From NCBI GenBank assembly GCA_954871525.1, contig OX940865.1:7750001-7814000 (forward strand): a stretch of 64,000 nucleotides of DNA, written 5' to 3'. Shown piece by piece: positions 22,541-35,250 of this stretch. The notes under the pieces are model-generated. The model made no database searches. It saw nothing but the letters and a program-made list of their open reading frames with translations, and was not told where the DNA came from. The position numbers and the translations under genes are program-made. This DNA comes from Parietaria judaica (lineage: Eukaryota > Streptophyta > Magnoliopsida > Rosales > Urticaceae). Positions within the stretch are counted from its first letter, which is position 1. The number at the start of each line of letters is the position of its first letter.

Positions 22541-25500
22541 TTAGATTGTCCCATTATTCCCACTAGATTGCCGTTCGAGGACAAACGGTTCGATATTATC
22601 ACTGTTTTGCTTCGACCTGTGAAGTGAAAAGACCGAAACCTCCACGGCATCTTCAACCGATAAGAAGAAATTGTCCTTGCCAATCTTTTCGACGAAGTTC
22701 GATTGTATAAACTTTTCCATAACCCTAAGCCTAGGGTTTACAATGGCCATCTACAAATTTATTAATTATAAACAATTTAGTATATTTATTATAAATTTGT
22801 TGGCTATGAATACTGTATGTCTTTACAAAATTACTTCATAATTAAAAAAAAATTATGTATAATATACAGACATATTTTACAAAATGGTTCATACACTCTA
22901 TTTGTGCTTATAAGCATTTTTTGAATCTCTAATCATATTTTTAAAGTTGTAAATTACTTAACATTCGACAAATGTGGTTTTCACACTATTTTAATAGAGT
23001 AATCGATTTCTCGTACATCACCCGGTAAACCCTGTGTTTACCGCTTTTGCTCTTCAAAGTTTATCGTCTAATTTTGCATCCATACATTCTTTAGCTACTT
23101 CGTTCTTCTTTTTCGAATTTATATTTTAAAACCCTAAGAAAGATTTTTTTATATGATGAAATCATTTTTTATTTTATTTTTACAAAAATGAATTTAACAT
23201 TAATAATGATAAAGCTTAAGCATTTAGGTAGTGTGTACCTTGATTCCCCTAGCAAGCAAGGTTTTGCGAACCTCAACCAAAGTTTCAATTCCAGTCACAT
23301 CGATTGTTGAAACACCTATTTATATATACATAATCACCATAAGAAATTAAAATAGAAAATTACAAGTAAAAATAATAATATTATTGCTCTCTTGATCAAA
23401 TTGAAGTAATTAATATAGAACTAATTAACTCTTATAACTTTTACCTGTTAAATCTAGCAAAACATGTTCAACAACTCCCACTTCAGAGTTTGGATTGGCT
23501 TCCTCATCTCTAATCCACCTCAAAATCCTAAATTTCAAAATGTTCAAGCAAAATCAGAATGTATATACAATATATATATATATATATATATATATAGTTG
23601 GACATATACTTTGTAACTTAATTTTAATATAAATTCCACAATTACCTTTCTCTAATGTAGTTTCCATTTGCAAAGAAAATTGGTGAACCGAGTTGTAAGA
23701 CCATGATTCCGGTGATCGCCTTTGAACCGGGATATTGCTCCGTGTCCCGGTATAAAATTGAATTTTCGATCTTCCCGAGCTTGCAACTCGCCGGTCTAGC
23801 CACGTATAGAAGAGCTCTCAGTAGACCAAGACCCACCTAATCATAATAATAGTAATTAATCACAATCAAAAGTTATTTAACATAAAACCGCGATTGCACG
23901 ACATACAAAAAATTGAATAACGCTCGTCTTACAAATAAAAATGCTTGCATACTTACAGAGAGCATGAGGCCGACATTCATGCTGACAAATACGACGCCTA
24001 AGAAGGCGGCCATGCAGACGCAAAAGTCAAACTTGTCGACCTTGAAAAGATGGGCGATCTCGGCGTAGTTGATGAGGCCAAGCATGGCCGACATGATGAT
24101 CGCCGAGAGGGCGACAAGTGGCGTGTTGCTGAAGAGCGGAGCCAAGAACAGCAGCGTCAGCGCCATGCACACCGCCATCACCACGTTCGACATAGCCGTC
24201 TTCGCTCCAGCATTGTAGTTCACAGCGGTTTTCGAGAACGGCCCTGCCATTCGGGTAGGGCTTAATTAGAAATTGAATATTGAGTGTTTTTTTTTTTAGT
24301 TTTTCGATATCAAATAGTCAACCAACCGAGTTCCGGAAATACCTGTGGTCAAATAGCAAGAAGTCAACGATCCAACGATGTTCATGAAGCCAAAAGCTAT
24401 CATTTCCTTGTTGCCATCAACTTGGGTGTTGTTCATGATGGCAAAGCTCCTTCCAATGGCTATTCCTTCCTGCAAGTTTATTTATTTTTTCACATTATTT
24501 AATATCTTATTTCAATAATTAATAACCCTACGGCGAAAGTTTTTTTTTTTTTTTACTGGTTACCGATTACGGTACAGGTCTTCAATGGTACCGGTTTAAA
24601 ACTGTTTTTTCTTCTCAAAAATCAGTAAACGATATTTCTTGGTTCCCTCTCCGATAATATTAACCGGTTTTTACAAATTATGATCGAAAAATTCTCGGTC
24701 CCGGTTTCATTCACTATGAGTAAAGATGGAATTTTAGATCCGCGACCAGATTTCAGTAATCGAACCCGGGAAACTCTTGGTCCCGATTGTCATGGCCTGT
24801 AAGTATATGAATAGAGCCTATAAGTAGTTGGAAAGCTTACAGCTAAAGCAACGAGGCCGGTGACCATGCCTGCTTTGAGAACTGCTGGTAAATATTTTGA
24901 GTCGAAATTCAACAAATTTATTGAGAGTGGATTTATTCCTTTACTCAGCTTCCCCACCTAATAAGAGGCAATAAATAAATAATATTATCAATATCACGTG
25001 AACGAAAAAAAATGTTACTACTATATATATGACAATGTTTATATTGTATCCTTTGATCTTATAATCACAAAAAGGACAGCCCAAAAACTAATGGAACTTT
25101 AAAAGAAATTACTTTTTTTTTAATATACAGAATGATCATATGGTGACAAATTTACGGAATGACGTCATAAAGGGTGACTTACAGTTTGTATGCCATGGTC
25201 TTTTCCATGAATCAAATAAGCAAAAACACAGCCAACAAGAACCACCACCATTGGGCCCATTGCTGATACCCAAAACAGCTTTGGCCTTTTCTCCCTCTGA
25301 GATTCATTTCACACTAATTAATATTTTCATAATATATATATATATATATAGAATATAAGAAGTAGAAAATAAAGACGCAAATAATTAATTATTAGTGCTC
25401 ACAATATATTTGGTAAATAAAAGGAACACAAGGAAGACTACGCCAACCACTGCACTTTCCCACCTCCACTGCAACAAAAAAAGGGCAATTTGGTCAAATC

Positions 25501-26574
25501 TAGTATCAGCACTAGTCTAACTCTACATCATGATTTCATGATGTCTCGATACATGATTCACGTGTATTATTAATTCTACATTTTGTGACTGAATATGATT
25601 TTTAGAGTTAAGAGTATGACATGAACCCGCATAAATTAAAACTATATTAAAGTTCGGTTTCCAAATTGAATCTCCGTGGTTTGGTTTAATGAAATGAATA
25701 AAAGTAGAAACAGTTTCATAGATTATTATAGGTATTTATACCTCATGTCTATTGTGCAAGATTGCACGGATAACCGAAACGACGTCGGTGTGAGTAGTGA
25801 AGTGCTTCATTCCGAAAATGCCCTTCAGTTGCTGCAGGCAGATCAGCGTCGCTGTCCCTCCCATGAACCCAGTAATCGTCGAATGCGACAAGAAATCCAC
25901 CAACATCCCAAGCCTAATAATAAACTCCCATAATTAAATTATTCAATTTAAGAGGATATATTTTTTATGTTAACAAAATACAATTTGGAATATATCAGGT
26001 ACGAATTAAAAGGTATTTCATAGCACTTTTGCCGCAAATATCTTTATTTTAGGTACCCCGTACGTACCTGAGGAAGCCTAGTAGGGACTGAAGGATTCCA
26101 GTGACCAAAGTCGCCGTGAAGACCAGGTGAAGGTAGAGCGCTGGGTCTTCGGCCGGCGGCGCCACGCTGCCGATGGTGTCCGCGATGATCAGCGAGCACG
26201 CCGCGACATTCCCCACCGCCAGGTGCTTCGAGTTTCCGAAGATTGCATATATCAACGGCGGCACAAAGCTCGAATCTACACGTTATATTTCGAAATTTAG
26301 AACGTTGTAGCGTTTAAAAAATTTTATTTTGAGAAAATAAATTATGCCATTTGAACTAGTCTTCAACATTTAAATACGGTATTTGAGATACAATTTTGTT
26401 GTAAACATTTTCCCGAGACTCAATGTAATTTTCAAAATTTTCGAAATTTTATAGCAATGTTTGTAGCACATAGAGAGACGTGGAAAAAAAGAGGGGATAA
26501 AATACCGAAAATTCTGATCGATTTTTGTGTGAGTTGAAAAAGAAAAATTATAGTTAATCGAAACATTATCGAGT

Positions 26575-26621
<47 letters not shown>

Positions 26622-26981
26622 CTAAACTAGGGAGTTTGGTTTGCATGGATTTGTAGATACGCGACGTGACTTACATAAGCCGATGATGGGAGGGATGCTT
26701 GCGAGGTTGGCATAGCTGATTCCCTGGGGGATGGCGAGGCTGGTGATCGTGATTCCGGCGAGGAGGTCGAACCGGAGCAGCCGCAGATTGTAGCTCGGAA
26801 GCCACTCGAAGATCGGCACGAAGTACTCCAAGGCTCTCTTCACCCGACGCAGCCCCGACTTCTCGTCCCGAATCCGGCTGAACGGATCGTCCGCGAAGAA
26901 CGTCTCCTTCAGGTCCGACCCGAACGTCGCCCCGAACCCACGCGCCGCTGCGAAGCTCACTGCGTGACTCGACTCTTCCAT
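22541..26981 (-). CDS. SULTR3;5-like: Sulfate/anion transporter, SULTR group 3 (closest to SULTR3;5 by eye)
   Basis: Predicted proton-coupled sulfate (or related anion) carrier of the SLC26/SulP family in a plant membrane. Twelve exons: 26675-26981, 26068-26275, 25742-25913, 25403-25468, 25183-25296, 24841-24957, 24343-24469, 23957-24243, 23646-23836, 23445-23527, 23239-23315, 22541-22750. All have GT-AG borders and consistent phases, giving 652 residues, the usual family length. The N-terminal region FADDPFSRIRDE precedes the first helix. The family signature DLLAGITITSLAIPQGISYA and ASIPPIIGLYSSFVPPLIYA follow. The core continues with LVDFLSHSTITGFMGGTA and NKEMIAFGFMNIVGSLTSCY, then PFSKTAVNYNAGAKTAMSNV. 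The C-terminal STAS domain (about 515-640) carries VSTIDVTGIETL. Group 3 members load sulfate into plastids or aid root-to-shoot transport; the subgroup was assigned from memory. No defect was seen. Confidence 0.93.
23570..23596. repeat. (TA)n microsatellite in a sulfate transporter intron
   Basis: About 13 uninterrupted TA units between exons 9 and 10. Confidence 0.9.
26578..26621. repeat. (TA)n microsatellite in sulfate transporter intron 1
   Basis: About 22 perfect TA units; potentially length-variable and able to extrude cruciform structure. Confidence 0.92.
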
Positions 26982-27022
26982 ATGAGAGAGAGAGAGAGAG
27001 AGTGAGAGAGAGAGAGAGAGTT
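26982..27022 (-). repeat. (GA/CT)n tract in the sulfate transporter 5' leader
   Basis: Near-perfect dinucleotide run directly upstream of the ATG, CT-rich on the coding strand. CT-rich leaders next to plant starts are common and can bind GAGA-type factors. It lies between the TATA box and the start codon. Confidence 0.85.
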
Positions 27023-27054
27023 GGAACTGGGAGAGATTCAAGAGGATATGGGTG

Positions 27055-27063
27055 TATTTATAG
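27055..27063 (-). promoter_or_regulatory. TATA box of the sulfate transporter
   Basis: The minus strand reads CTATAAATA about 75 bp upstream of the ATG at 26981. That leaves a leader of roughly 45 bp containing the CT repeat. Confidence 0.6.
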
Positions 27064-27170
27064 GAGAAATTGGCGACGTGGGACACAAATATAACTGTTG
27101 CGATAAAAGGGAATATATATATATAAATATAAAGATCATGGTTTGAAACTTTGAACACTTAGTAGAGGTA

Positions 27171-27523
27171 ATGACGGTAAAAATACCAAATCTTTGGGGT
27201 TAGGTGCAGCGATATATTTCTATGTTTTTTTTCCGGCAAAAATACTAAAAATTTGGTCAAGTGTAGGTGGCGTATTCTTAATTTTATTTTTACCGATAAA
27301 AATACGTAACTTTAAGCTAAATGTAAGCGGCATATTCCTAATATTTAATTTTAACCGGCTACTAAAGTATTCATAATCTTAACTCTTAAGCTAAGTGTAA
27401 AAGGGTATTCCAAATCTTTAATATAGACGCCGTTAACACTAGGTCAAATGTTTAGTATTTATGCCGAAGAAAATAAATATATAACTATGCCGATAAACTT
27501 ACTCAAACATTTGGTATTTTTCC
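27171..27523. repeat. Degenerate MITE-like repeat with GGTAAAAATACCAAAT ends
   Basis: The left end GGTAAAAATACCAAATCTTTGG is mirrored at the right end by the complement of CAAACATTTGGTATTTTTCC. Inside, the phrase AAGTGTAAGCGGCATATTCCTAAT recurs in degraded form about every 65 bp. No confident target duplication was found. Confidence 0.45.
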
Positions 27524-28072
27524 ATGAATATTACTAGATACTAGTTAATACTTAATAATATACACACAGTATAACTATAAAACGATTGAATTGAAGTGAA
27601 GAAAGATAATAAGATGTTAATGATTCTGATTATAAATTACTGATTTGCAGGAATAATTGATTTTGTGGATATCAATTATTGCTTTAATTATAATTTGATG
27701 TTCTTCAAAAATAAATAATTTGACCAATTCACTATGTATATAGATAAGGATAAGTTTGATCAATGCAAGTGCCGAAACAAATGTTTCATGACCTGTTTAA
27801 ACATACTTTTACTCGCTTTAATGAAAAATATTTTCAGTGGAATTATAAGACGCGTAGTAAAGTTTGAGTTGGTTTTCTCAACCGAATGTCTTATTACATA
27901 TACTTAAGTAATAAAATTTTAATAGAATAATATTTGATAAATTAATAATTTGATAAAAGGTATCCACGCTCTTCACTCTTGAGTATTAAATGTTGTCAAT
28001 GTTTTTAATTAGAGAGAAATTACTCTCAATAGTCAAATAAAAACGTTTGTTCAGTAAAATAGTCAAATTTTA
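27524..28072. other. AT-rich spacer
   Basis: No gene or clear repeat recognised apart from the AATAGTCAAATAAAAACGTTT block near 28028, which resembles in inverse a block near 31600 (see findings). Confidence 0.4.
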
Positions 28073-28081
28073 TTTTATCTT

Positions 28082-29869
28082 GGGATAATAGCGGCAAAAG
28101 TAGCAAAAATTAGGCTAAGTGTGCAAATAAGTGGCCAAAGCAATTTAATATCGGTAAAAGTAGCTAAAGTTTACCAAACCGTGGACAGTACAAATTCCAT
28201 CCATTGCATGCCAACGCCGTTTGCCACGTCCTTTCCACGAGCGCTGAGCTTTGGCCACTTATTTGCACAGTAGGCCTAACTTTTGCCACTTTTGCCGCTA
28301 TTATCCCTTAAATTTTTTACGCTCCAAAGTATTTTTTAGGGCTTATCTTGATATTTTTGTTAGTTATTTGACTAAAATATGATTTCCGAAAGAACTGATT
28401 CCGTTTTTTTTTTAATTTGGAACGATGAAAATCACTCTCAATTCTGAAAACATTAAAATGTGCTATCGGATTCACATGTAATTTATGATCATAGGATTTG
28501 ACATAAAACCTCTACATATGTGATTGTTAGGGATACTTTTTTTTTTAAAGAAAATACCCATTTAGCTACAACTTTTTTTTTTTTTTTGAAAAAATTACTC
28601 ATTATGTGTATAATGTACCAAAATGGCAAGTGTTTTAAAAAGGTTGTACAAAATGAGAATTTTGTTGATAATGTTGGCATAATATTGTTAGTTAGAGCCG
28701 AGACTAAATCGAGACTTTGTAAATTACTTTATTGATATTAATGTAATGAAACTTTACAGTACGAAGTAGTCTTTCGGTCTATAATATTAAGGCCTCGTGG
28801 TTAATAGTTTGGCACACCCAGATACCAGAGTTTCAGGAAAAAAAAATATATAGCAGTAGCAACAATGACTTGATATGGTTTTTAAGATTAGTGAAACTGA
28901 TTAATACCTTCCTGTTCCGTATGGTGGTTTTATTTTTATTTTTTCTGTTTCGCCCTTAAATCGTGATCTGGTAATTCGTACATGGCAGAGAACCTCAACA
29001 ATCTCTCGGTACTAACTATATCGTGCCTTCGTGAACCAAATAGAGCGTAAGTATTCCAAGCATGGAAGGCTAAACTAATCACAAGTAACCCTACACGTTG
29101 CGCAAAGTTAACAAAAAAATTATATTTTTTTTCTCCGTAAGTTATGTGTGGTGATTTCAAATGACCAAGTCCATAAAAGCATAGTACAATAAAATTTCAT
29201 TAAATTAATAATCTTAATAAAATAATATTACAAAGTCTCGATTTTAGTCTTGGCTCTTACTAACAATGTTAGGCCAACAATATTAACAAAATTCTTATTT
29301 TGTACAAACTAAACCACCCATCATGGTACATTTTAATACACACAATGAGTAATTCAAAAAGAAAAAATTGTGGCTGGATGAGTATTTCGTACAATTTCCT
29401 TAGAAAAAAAAAACTTATGGTCAATGACAATTAAATATATAAAAGTTTTATGTCAAATCATGTGATCATAAATTACATGTGAAACCGATAGCACATTTTA
29501 ATGTTTTCAGAATTGAGAGTGATTTTCATCGATCTAAATTAAAAAAATAGAATCATTTCTACCGAAAATCAAATTTTAGTCAATTCTTAACAAAAATATC
29601 TCGATAAACCCTAAAAAAATACTTTGGAACGTAAAAAATTTAAGGGGTAATAGCAGCAAAAATGGCCAAAGTTAGGCCTACTGTGCAAATAAGTGGCCAA
29701 AGCTCAGCGCTCGTGGAAATGACGTGGCAAACGACGTTAGCATGAAATGGATGGAATTTTTACTGTCCACGGTTTGGTAAACTTTGGCTACTTATGCCGA
29801 TATTAAATCGCTTTGGCCACTTATTTGCACACTTAACCTAACTTTAGATACTTTTGCCGCTATTATCCC
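28082..29869. mobile_element. Mutator-like non-autonomous element with ~650-bp terminal inverted repeats
   Basis: Starts GGGATAATAGCGGCAAAAGT and ends with its complement. The arms (about 28082-28740 and 29195-29869) are inverted copies of each other, with indels. The element is flanked by a perfect 9-bp duplication TTTTATCTT (28073-28081 and 29870-29878), the hallmark of Mutator-like transposition. Each arm begins with its own ~230-bp imperfect palindrome (28082-28311 and 29643-29869). The ~450-bp centre has no recognisable transposase. Confidence 0.85.
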
Positions 29870-29878
29870 TTTTATCTT

Positions 29879-30326
29879 TATCAAATAGCCAATATGTATG
29901 AGGTGGCATTCTAATGTCAGTTTTTATTCCTATTATACCCTTTAAATAATCATTTTAGTTTACGATATATTTTTTATGTATTAACGGTTAATACACCATA
30001 AATATAGGATGCTTAAAACTGAAATCGTGGAATATATATCGATTTAATTTTCAAAAAATAAATAGAAAACATCCTTAATTATAGCCACGTTTATTTAGTC
30101 ATTACTTTGATATCGTCAACATAATATTATCATTAAATCCAGTTGTATTTTCTTGTTCATAATTTTGAACGTGTTCATACGTTTGAACGTGTTCTGGGCT
30201 GAGCGTTTCAACCATTTTTGCACAGAAAGTCTTCTTACATTATTCAGCATAGAAATCTGGACGTTTCGCGTGTTGAACGTGTTCTCTATTGAATTCTCCA
30301 ATGGTGACTCAAGAAACATCATCTAA
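29879..30326. other. AT-rich spacer right of the Mutator-like element
   Basis: No supported gene. Carries short repeats of TTGAACGTGTTC near 30165-30280. Confidence 0.4.
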
Positions 30327-31034
30327 TACATATAAACCGGAAAGCACTGGGTAAATAGAACTTTATTTCATTCCAATTAACATTGTTAATACATACATAA
30401 TCACATGATAGGAATTAAGGATCATTAACAATGTTAATTCATCGTATTGTTAATTCATCAGATTGTAAATACAACTTTACTTAATTCCAAAAAGACAAAT
30501 AATCTGATTACGATTCTAAATAAACATTGTTAATCAATAAGATTCGAAACAAAAAGGCGAAAGACGATCGTTTTCCTTTTGCGCTACATTATGCTTCTTG
30601 CCACTTGATCTCGTTTTCGTCATTGTTAATTTTAGCTGACACACCTATATAAGAAAAAACTTATAAGTTAATACAAACATATATATTAACATGAAAAAAC
30701 TGGGTTAATACAAACATACATATTAACATGAAAAAACAGGGTTAATATAAACATACATATTAACAAGAAAAAACTATGTTAATACAAATATACATATAAA
30801 CCGGAAAGCACTGGGCAAATACAACGTTATTTCATTCCAATTAACATTGTAAATACATACATTATCACATGATACGAATTAAGGGTCATTAACAATGTTA
30901 ATTCATTAGATTGTTAATTCATCAATTTGTAAATATAGCTTTAGTTGATTCCAAAAAGACAAAGAATCTGATTACGATTCCAAATAAACATTGTTAATCA
31001 ATCAGATTCGAAACAAAAAGGCAAAAAGACGAAG
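30327..31034 (+). repeat. Two direct ~240-bp copies plus a ~35-bp tandem array between them
   Basis: Copy A (30327-30567) and copy B (30788-31034) share ATAAACCGGAAAGCACTGGG through to GATTCGAAACAAAAAGGC with scattered substitutions. Between them, units of the type TACAAACATACATATTAACA recur three to four times (30665-30790). No coding capacity was recognised. Confidence 0.8.
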
Positions 31035-32696
31035 AGTATGGTTCGAAATAAACCTAAACCAACTGTTAATAAACCAAAAAACCAGAATTTATTCGAAGAA
31101 AATCTTACCCTTTACACATACTGCTTTCTTCATCGTTAATGGAAGCCGGAAAAAAATCGTCGTGGATGGAAGCTGGATAATAAACGCAGTTAATATAAGT
31201 AATTAGGAAATCCCTGAATATGGAAGCAGGGAAACAATCGCCTTTAATTACATGGCAGACGTTGTCAGTGGTTGATTGCCGTGAAAAAATTCACCGTCGA
31301 TGGAAGCTATTGACGAGGTCGGACGACTGGTAGGGTTTACGATTTTATCGTTCTATTTTATGAATAAATGGTTTTCAATCTTCTAACCCGTAATTTTAGG
31401 AGATTTTCAAATTCAAATCTAATTTTAATTTTTAATTTAATATAAATAATAGTAATTCGAAATATTAATTATAATTAGATTTCAAAAATCCGAATCCGTA
31501 AATATGATATTAAAGGTATATAAGTAATTCTATAATTATTAGCATGATTAATTGACTATGAATAAATATAAATCAAACGTTGGCTATTTAGCAAATCAAA
31601 ACGTCCTATTTAGCTATTAACGCCCTTTTAATTATTTGTGTCTACATTCCAAATATATATTGTGACTTTTTATGATGTGACTTATTGGTCACGATCAATT
31701 GGATTTCCCCCAAACTATATATAGGAATTATATTGAGAGAATATATTCGTAGTTCGATACTGTCGTGTGCTTATTCTATCGTATTACTAGTTATCTAGTA
31801 ATGTGCGTTTTTAAATCTTAATGTATATTAATTTAGTACATCAATGTATAAAAACAAAAACAAAAATTCCCTTCAAAATCTAATTAAGATCTTTAAAGCT
31901 GAAGGCGGCTTTGCGTCAGCACATTTTGACTAAATAAAAGAGAATATACAATAAATAATAATACTAACTAAAATGCGCATGCTCATATTTGTATATAGAC
32001 AGAAACAAATTAATCAATTTATAGTTATTAAGACCAATTAAATTTGGACCGACACTCATGAGTCATGATAACTTTTTATTCAGAAACAATGCTTCTTATC
32101 ACTAGCAATCTCCAACATTAATGATCAACTTCTATATACAAACAATTCCCATAATAACTGCCTCATAAATTTTCCAGATTCTTTGAATTTCAGAATTTGT
32201 ATTAAGTTCCAAAAATATTTCCAAGTCTTCTAGATTAAACCTCATTTATTTTATATTATTATTGAATGAAATGATAACAAACACATAGAGTTAATAGTAT
32301 TATCAATCTAGTTTTTACTAATACAATAAAGATCAAATTAAAATATTAAAACACTAACAAAATCTATTTCAGAATTTGTGATTTGATGTTTGGTTAATAC
32401 ACTTAAATAAAATTGAATATTTTCAAACTGAATATATTTAATAATTCAAAAATACTTGTAACTTTGACCAACATGTGTCACTCCCTTATAAAAAAATAGA
32501 ATGCACTTAAGTAAAACTAAAACCAAATATATAAAAATATAATAGTTTATGCCAAACGAAAACGATATTAATTAATTATATTAGTCACACTACATTAATA
32601 AAAAATATATATTATTATATATTATTAATATTTTTTCAATACAATTTCAATGTTGGGTGCGTGTCCCTTACCAAAAATTATAAATTATTATCGTTA
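31035..32696. other. AT-rich spacer without recognised genes
   Basis: Only short AT-driven frames. The block TTGGCTATTTAGCAAATCAAAACG near 31580 resembles the inverse of 28030-28070 and may be the far end of an older element into which the Mutator-like element inserted. Confidence 0.4.
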
Positions 32697-32704
32697 CCCT
32701 TATC

Positions 32705-34058
32705 CAGAGCCGGCTCAACCTATGAGCGAGTTGAGTGGTCGCCCCAATGCACCAGTTTGAAATAAGGTCTTCCTAAAGTAACCTATTAATGCACTTTATT
32801 GTAGGATGTGTGGGAAAATAAACCAGCCATTTTTTTAATAATAGGGATTTATGCAGAATGAATTCTAATATTGTTTTAGGCCCCATAAATGACCAAGAAT
32901 CTCCGAAAATTTGGGTTTTCTGATTTTATTACTTAAATATTGGATTGTATATACGAATAAATATGCAGGCCAAACGAGCCATGCGCGCTAAAAGGGCTAG
33001 TGAGGCTGCATGCACTGGTGAGAGGGCACAATGTGCGCAAACATGTGCAAATAACGATGCGGTGCATGCAGGGCTGCTGTACGTGCAGCATGTATTAAAT
33101 TTCTCGAATATCCATCAGCATGTCCATCGAAAATCTTTTTTCGAGGATATGTGAAACGATATATCCATCGACATACCCATCGACATACCTATCAAGATAC
33201 CCATCGACAAGTGATATATGCGTAAAATGAAAAATGCGAAACGACATCGACAAGCGGTATTTAAAACCTTGCGTGCAAGCGATGGTGCGCGTGTAGGCGC
33301 CTACAACTGGCCAATGAGAAGCTGCAGGGCAGTAACGAGGGGATCAACGTGATGGATACCGAACCAAAATACTCGTAGAAAAAAAATATGAATAACGCAG
33401 CAACGATAACTCAAAACGATGAACAGTACCTAGTGCGATGAACGGTGCCAAAACGTAATGAATAGTGTGGAAATTCAGAGAATACAACGCCAATGAATCT
33501 ACCAACAGGAATCTACCAATAAAGATGAATCCCCTATGCTTTTATTCAAGAAACTCGTCAAGAGAACCAGGCACGTAAGTTCGAGTGCACGGCCGGCTTT
33601 CTCGACGGGGGAGAAGGTTTCATTTGCTCTTAGGGCTGCACAATTAACTAGATATTATCTACATAATTTACTAATTAATCAAATGATCCCACAATAAACT
33701 GTATTTTGAACTTAAAGTGTTGATCAATAATCTATCAAAAGCGTCAGATATAAGATGCAAGATAATGTCTTCATTATTAACTTTATAATCATCAATAGTT
33801 GTACAATATTGTAAGAACTGCATTAACTTATAAACATGTATGAATCATTTGTTCAAGTACGTTAGCTATGCAATAATTTATTATAAAAATTAAAAATTGT
33901 CTTAATTTTTAATCTTTCGGATGATTTGCTACTGCACTAAGTAATCAATCAAGTCTTTAACTAAATATATATATTAATAGATTATTCTAAAATGAGCTTT
34001 ATTTTAAACCAGGGCCTTGAGCGACCGCCCAACTCGCCCACAGATTGGGCCGGCCTTG
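32705..34058. mobile_element. hAT-like non-autonomous element, 1354 bp, with a nested MITE
   Basis: Left end CAGAGCCGGCTCAACCTATG and right end (complement) CAAGGCCGGCCCAATCTGTG form imperfect inverted repeats, with GGCGAGTTG / GCGAGTTG just inside both. CARRG termini fit hAT. Flanking 8-mers CCCTTATC and CCACAATC agree at 5 of 8 positions, as expected of an eroded duplication. It contains the MITE at 33089-33271. No transposase was recognised. Confidence 0.6.
33089..33271 (+). mobile_element. hAT-type MITE, copy 3 (183 bp), nested
   Basis: Same family and orientation as 1840-2021. The left terminus is slightly damaged (CATG for CAAGG). It is flanked by CGTGCAG (33082-33088) and CGTGCAAG (33272-33279), an 8-bp duplication with one base lost. 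It sits inside the larger hAT-like element, so it arrived later. Confidence 0.8.
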
Positions 34059-34283
34059 CCACAATCAACCATTTCTTTTATATCCAATAAAATTTTTGGT
34101 TACTACCCATAAAACATATTATTCAGCATCCATTTTACTTTGGGCAAAACAAATTTATTTAAATATGTTATATTAAACACATGTTATTTACACGTCATTA
34201 TAATTTGAGAGAAATAAAGACAGAAAACTTAAGCCCTAAAGGATTTACTTAGTTTGGGCATTTCGGCCTTTAAACATAATTTT

Positions 34284-34324
<41 letters not shown>

Positions 34325-35250
34325 ATCGTTTATTTCGCATAAGTATAAGTATATTTATCGTTATTATCTCTAAATGAAATATTATGAGTGTTCATATAAC
34401 CATTTTGTCTAAGTGTGACAATTATATGTTGACTTGTAATTAAGTAGTTATTAACTTAATTAATCATTCAAAAATTTCTTTCAATATAATGGGATATAAG
34501 AAGTTAAATGAGGATAGAAAAAGTAAAATTGAAAATGAAACATTTTTTCTTTTCAATTTTATGTAAAATATTGAAAAGAAAAAAAAAACTTCGAGAAAAG
34601 ATTATAGGAAATATATATATTATATATATAGGGGAGGAGTCAGAACTCTGATTAAGAGGGGGCGAAAATTAATTGGCTATAAATTTCGTAATAAAACGAG
34701 ACATTGAAACTACTATTATACATTGCATTATAACTTTTTTTTTATGAACGTTTGATTTATGAAAATAGTTTATTAAGATCTCTATATGATTAGAAATCTA
34801 CCTGTTACCCTCTCAAAATATTAATATAATTTTTTTTTTCTAATTTTAAAACTTTGCACGTCTTGAATTGATTGGTGGTTTATATTCTTTATTTTTGTAA
34901 GTTTTAATCGTTTTAGTATACTTATAATTAAGTAAAGTACAGAATACCATGAAAATAAATATAATCATAAAAAGTGTTGCTAAAAGAAATTAAAAAAATA
35001 TGGTGAGTTTTGGAATTGAACCCAAAGCTATAACTTGGAAGAGAACTTTAATAGTAACAAAATTCCACTACACTATAGTATTTTTTAGTCTATAATTGTT
35101 ATATTTATTATTTATATATAAACTTATAATAATATGAATAAATAAAAATAACGTCCTCAGACCAGGTGGAGGCGGCCGCCCCGCTCCGCCCCCTTGGCTC
35201 TCTCTGTGTATATATATATATATGATCAAGAACTTATGATTACAAGGAAA
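34059..35250. other. AT-rich spacer with a probable degenerate MITE at ~34632-35195
   Basis: An (AT)n tract lies at 34287-34322. Two GC-rich blocks stand out, GGGGAGGAGTCAGAACTC near 34633 and the complement of GCTCCGCCCCCTTGGCTC near 35185. They could be the ends of a ~560-bp element, but the pairing is short. Confidence 0.4.

Noticed and set aside
33360..33620. GAACAGTACC/GAACGGTGCC-rich block as an LTR
   Set aside because: No TG...CA boundaries, target duplication or primer site could be defined.
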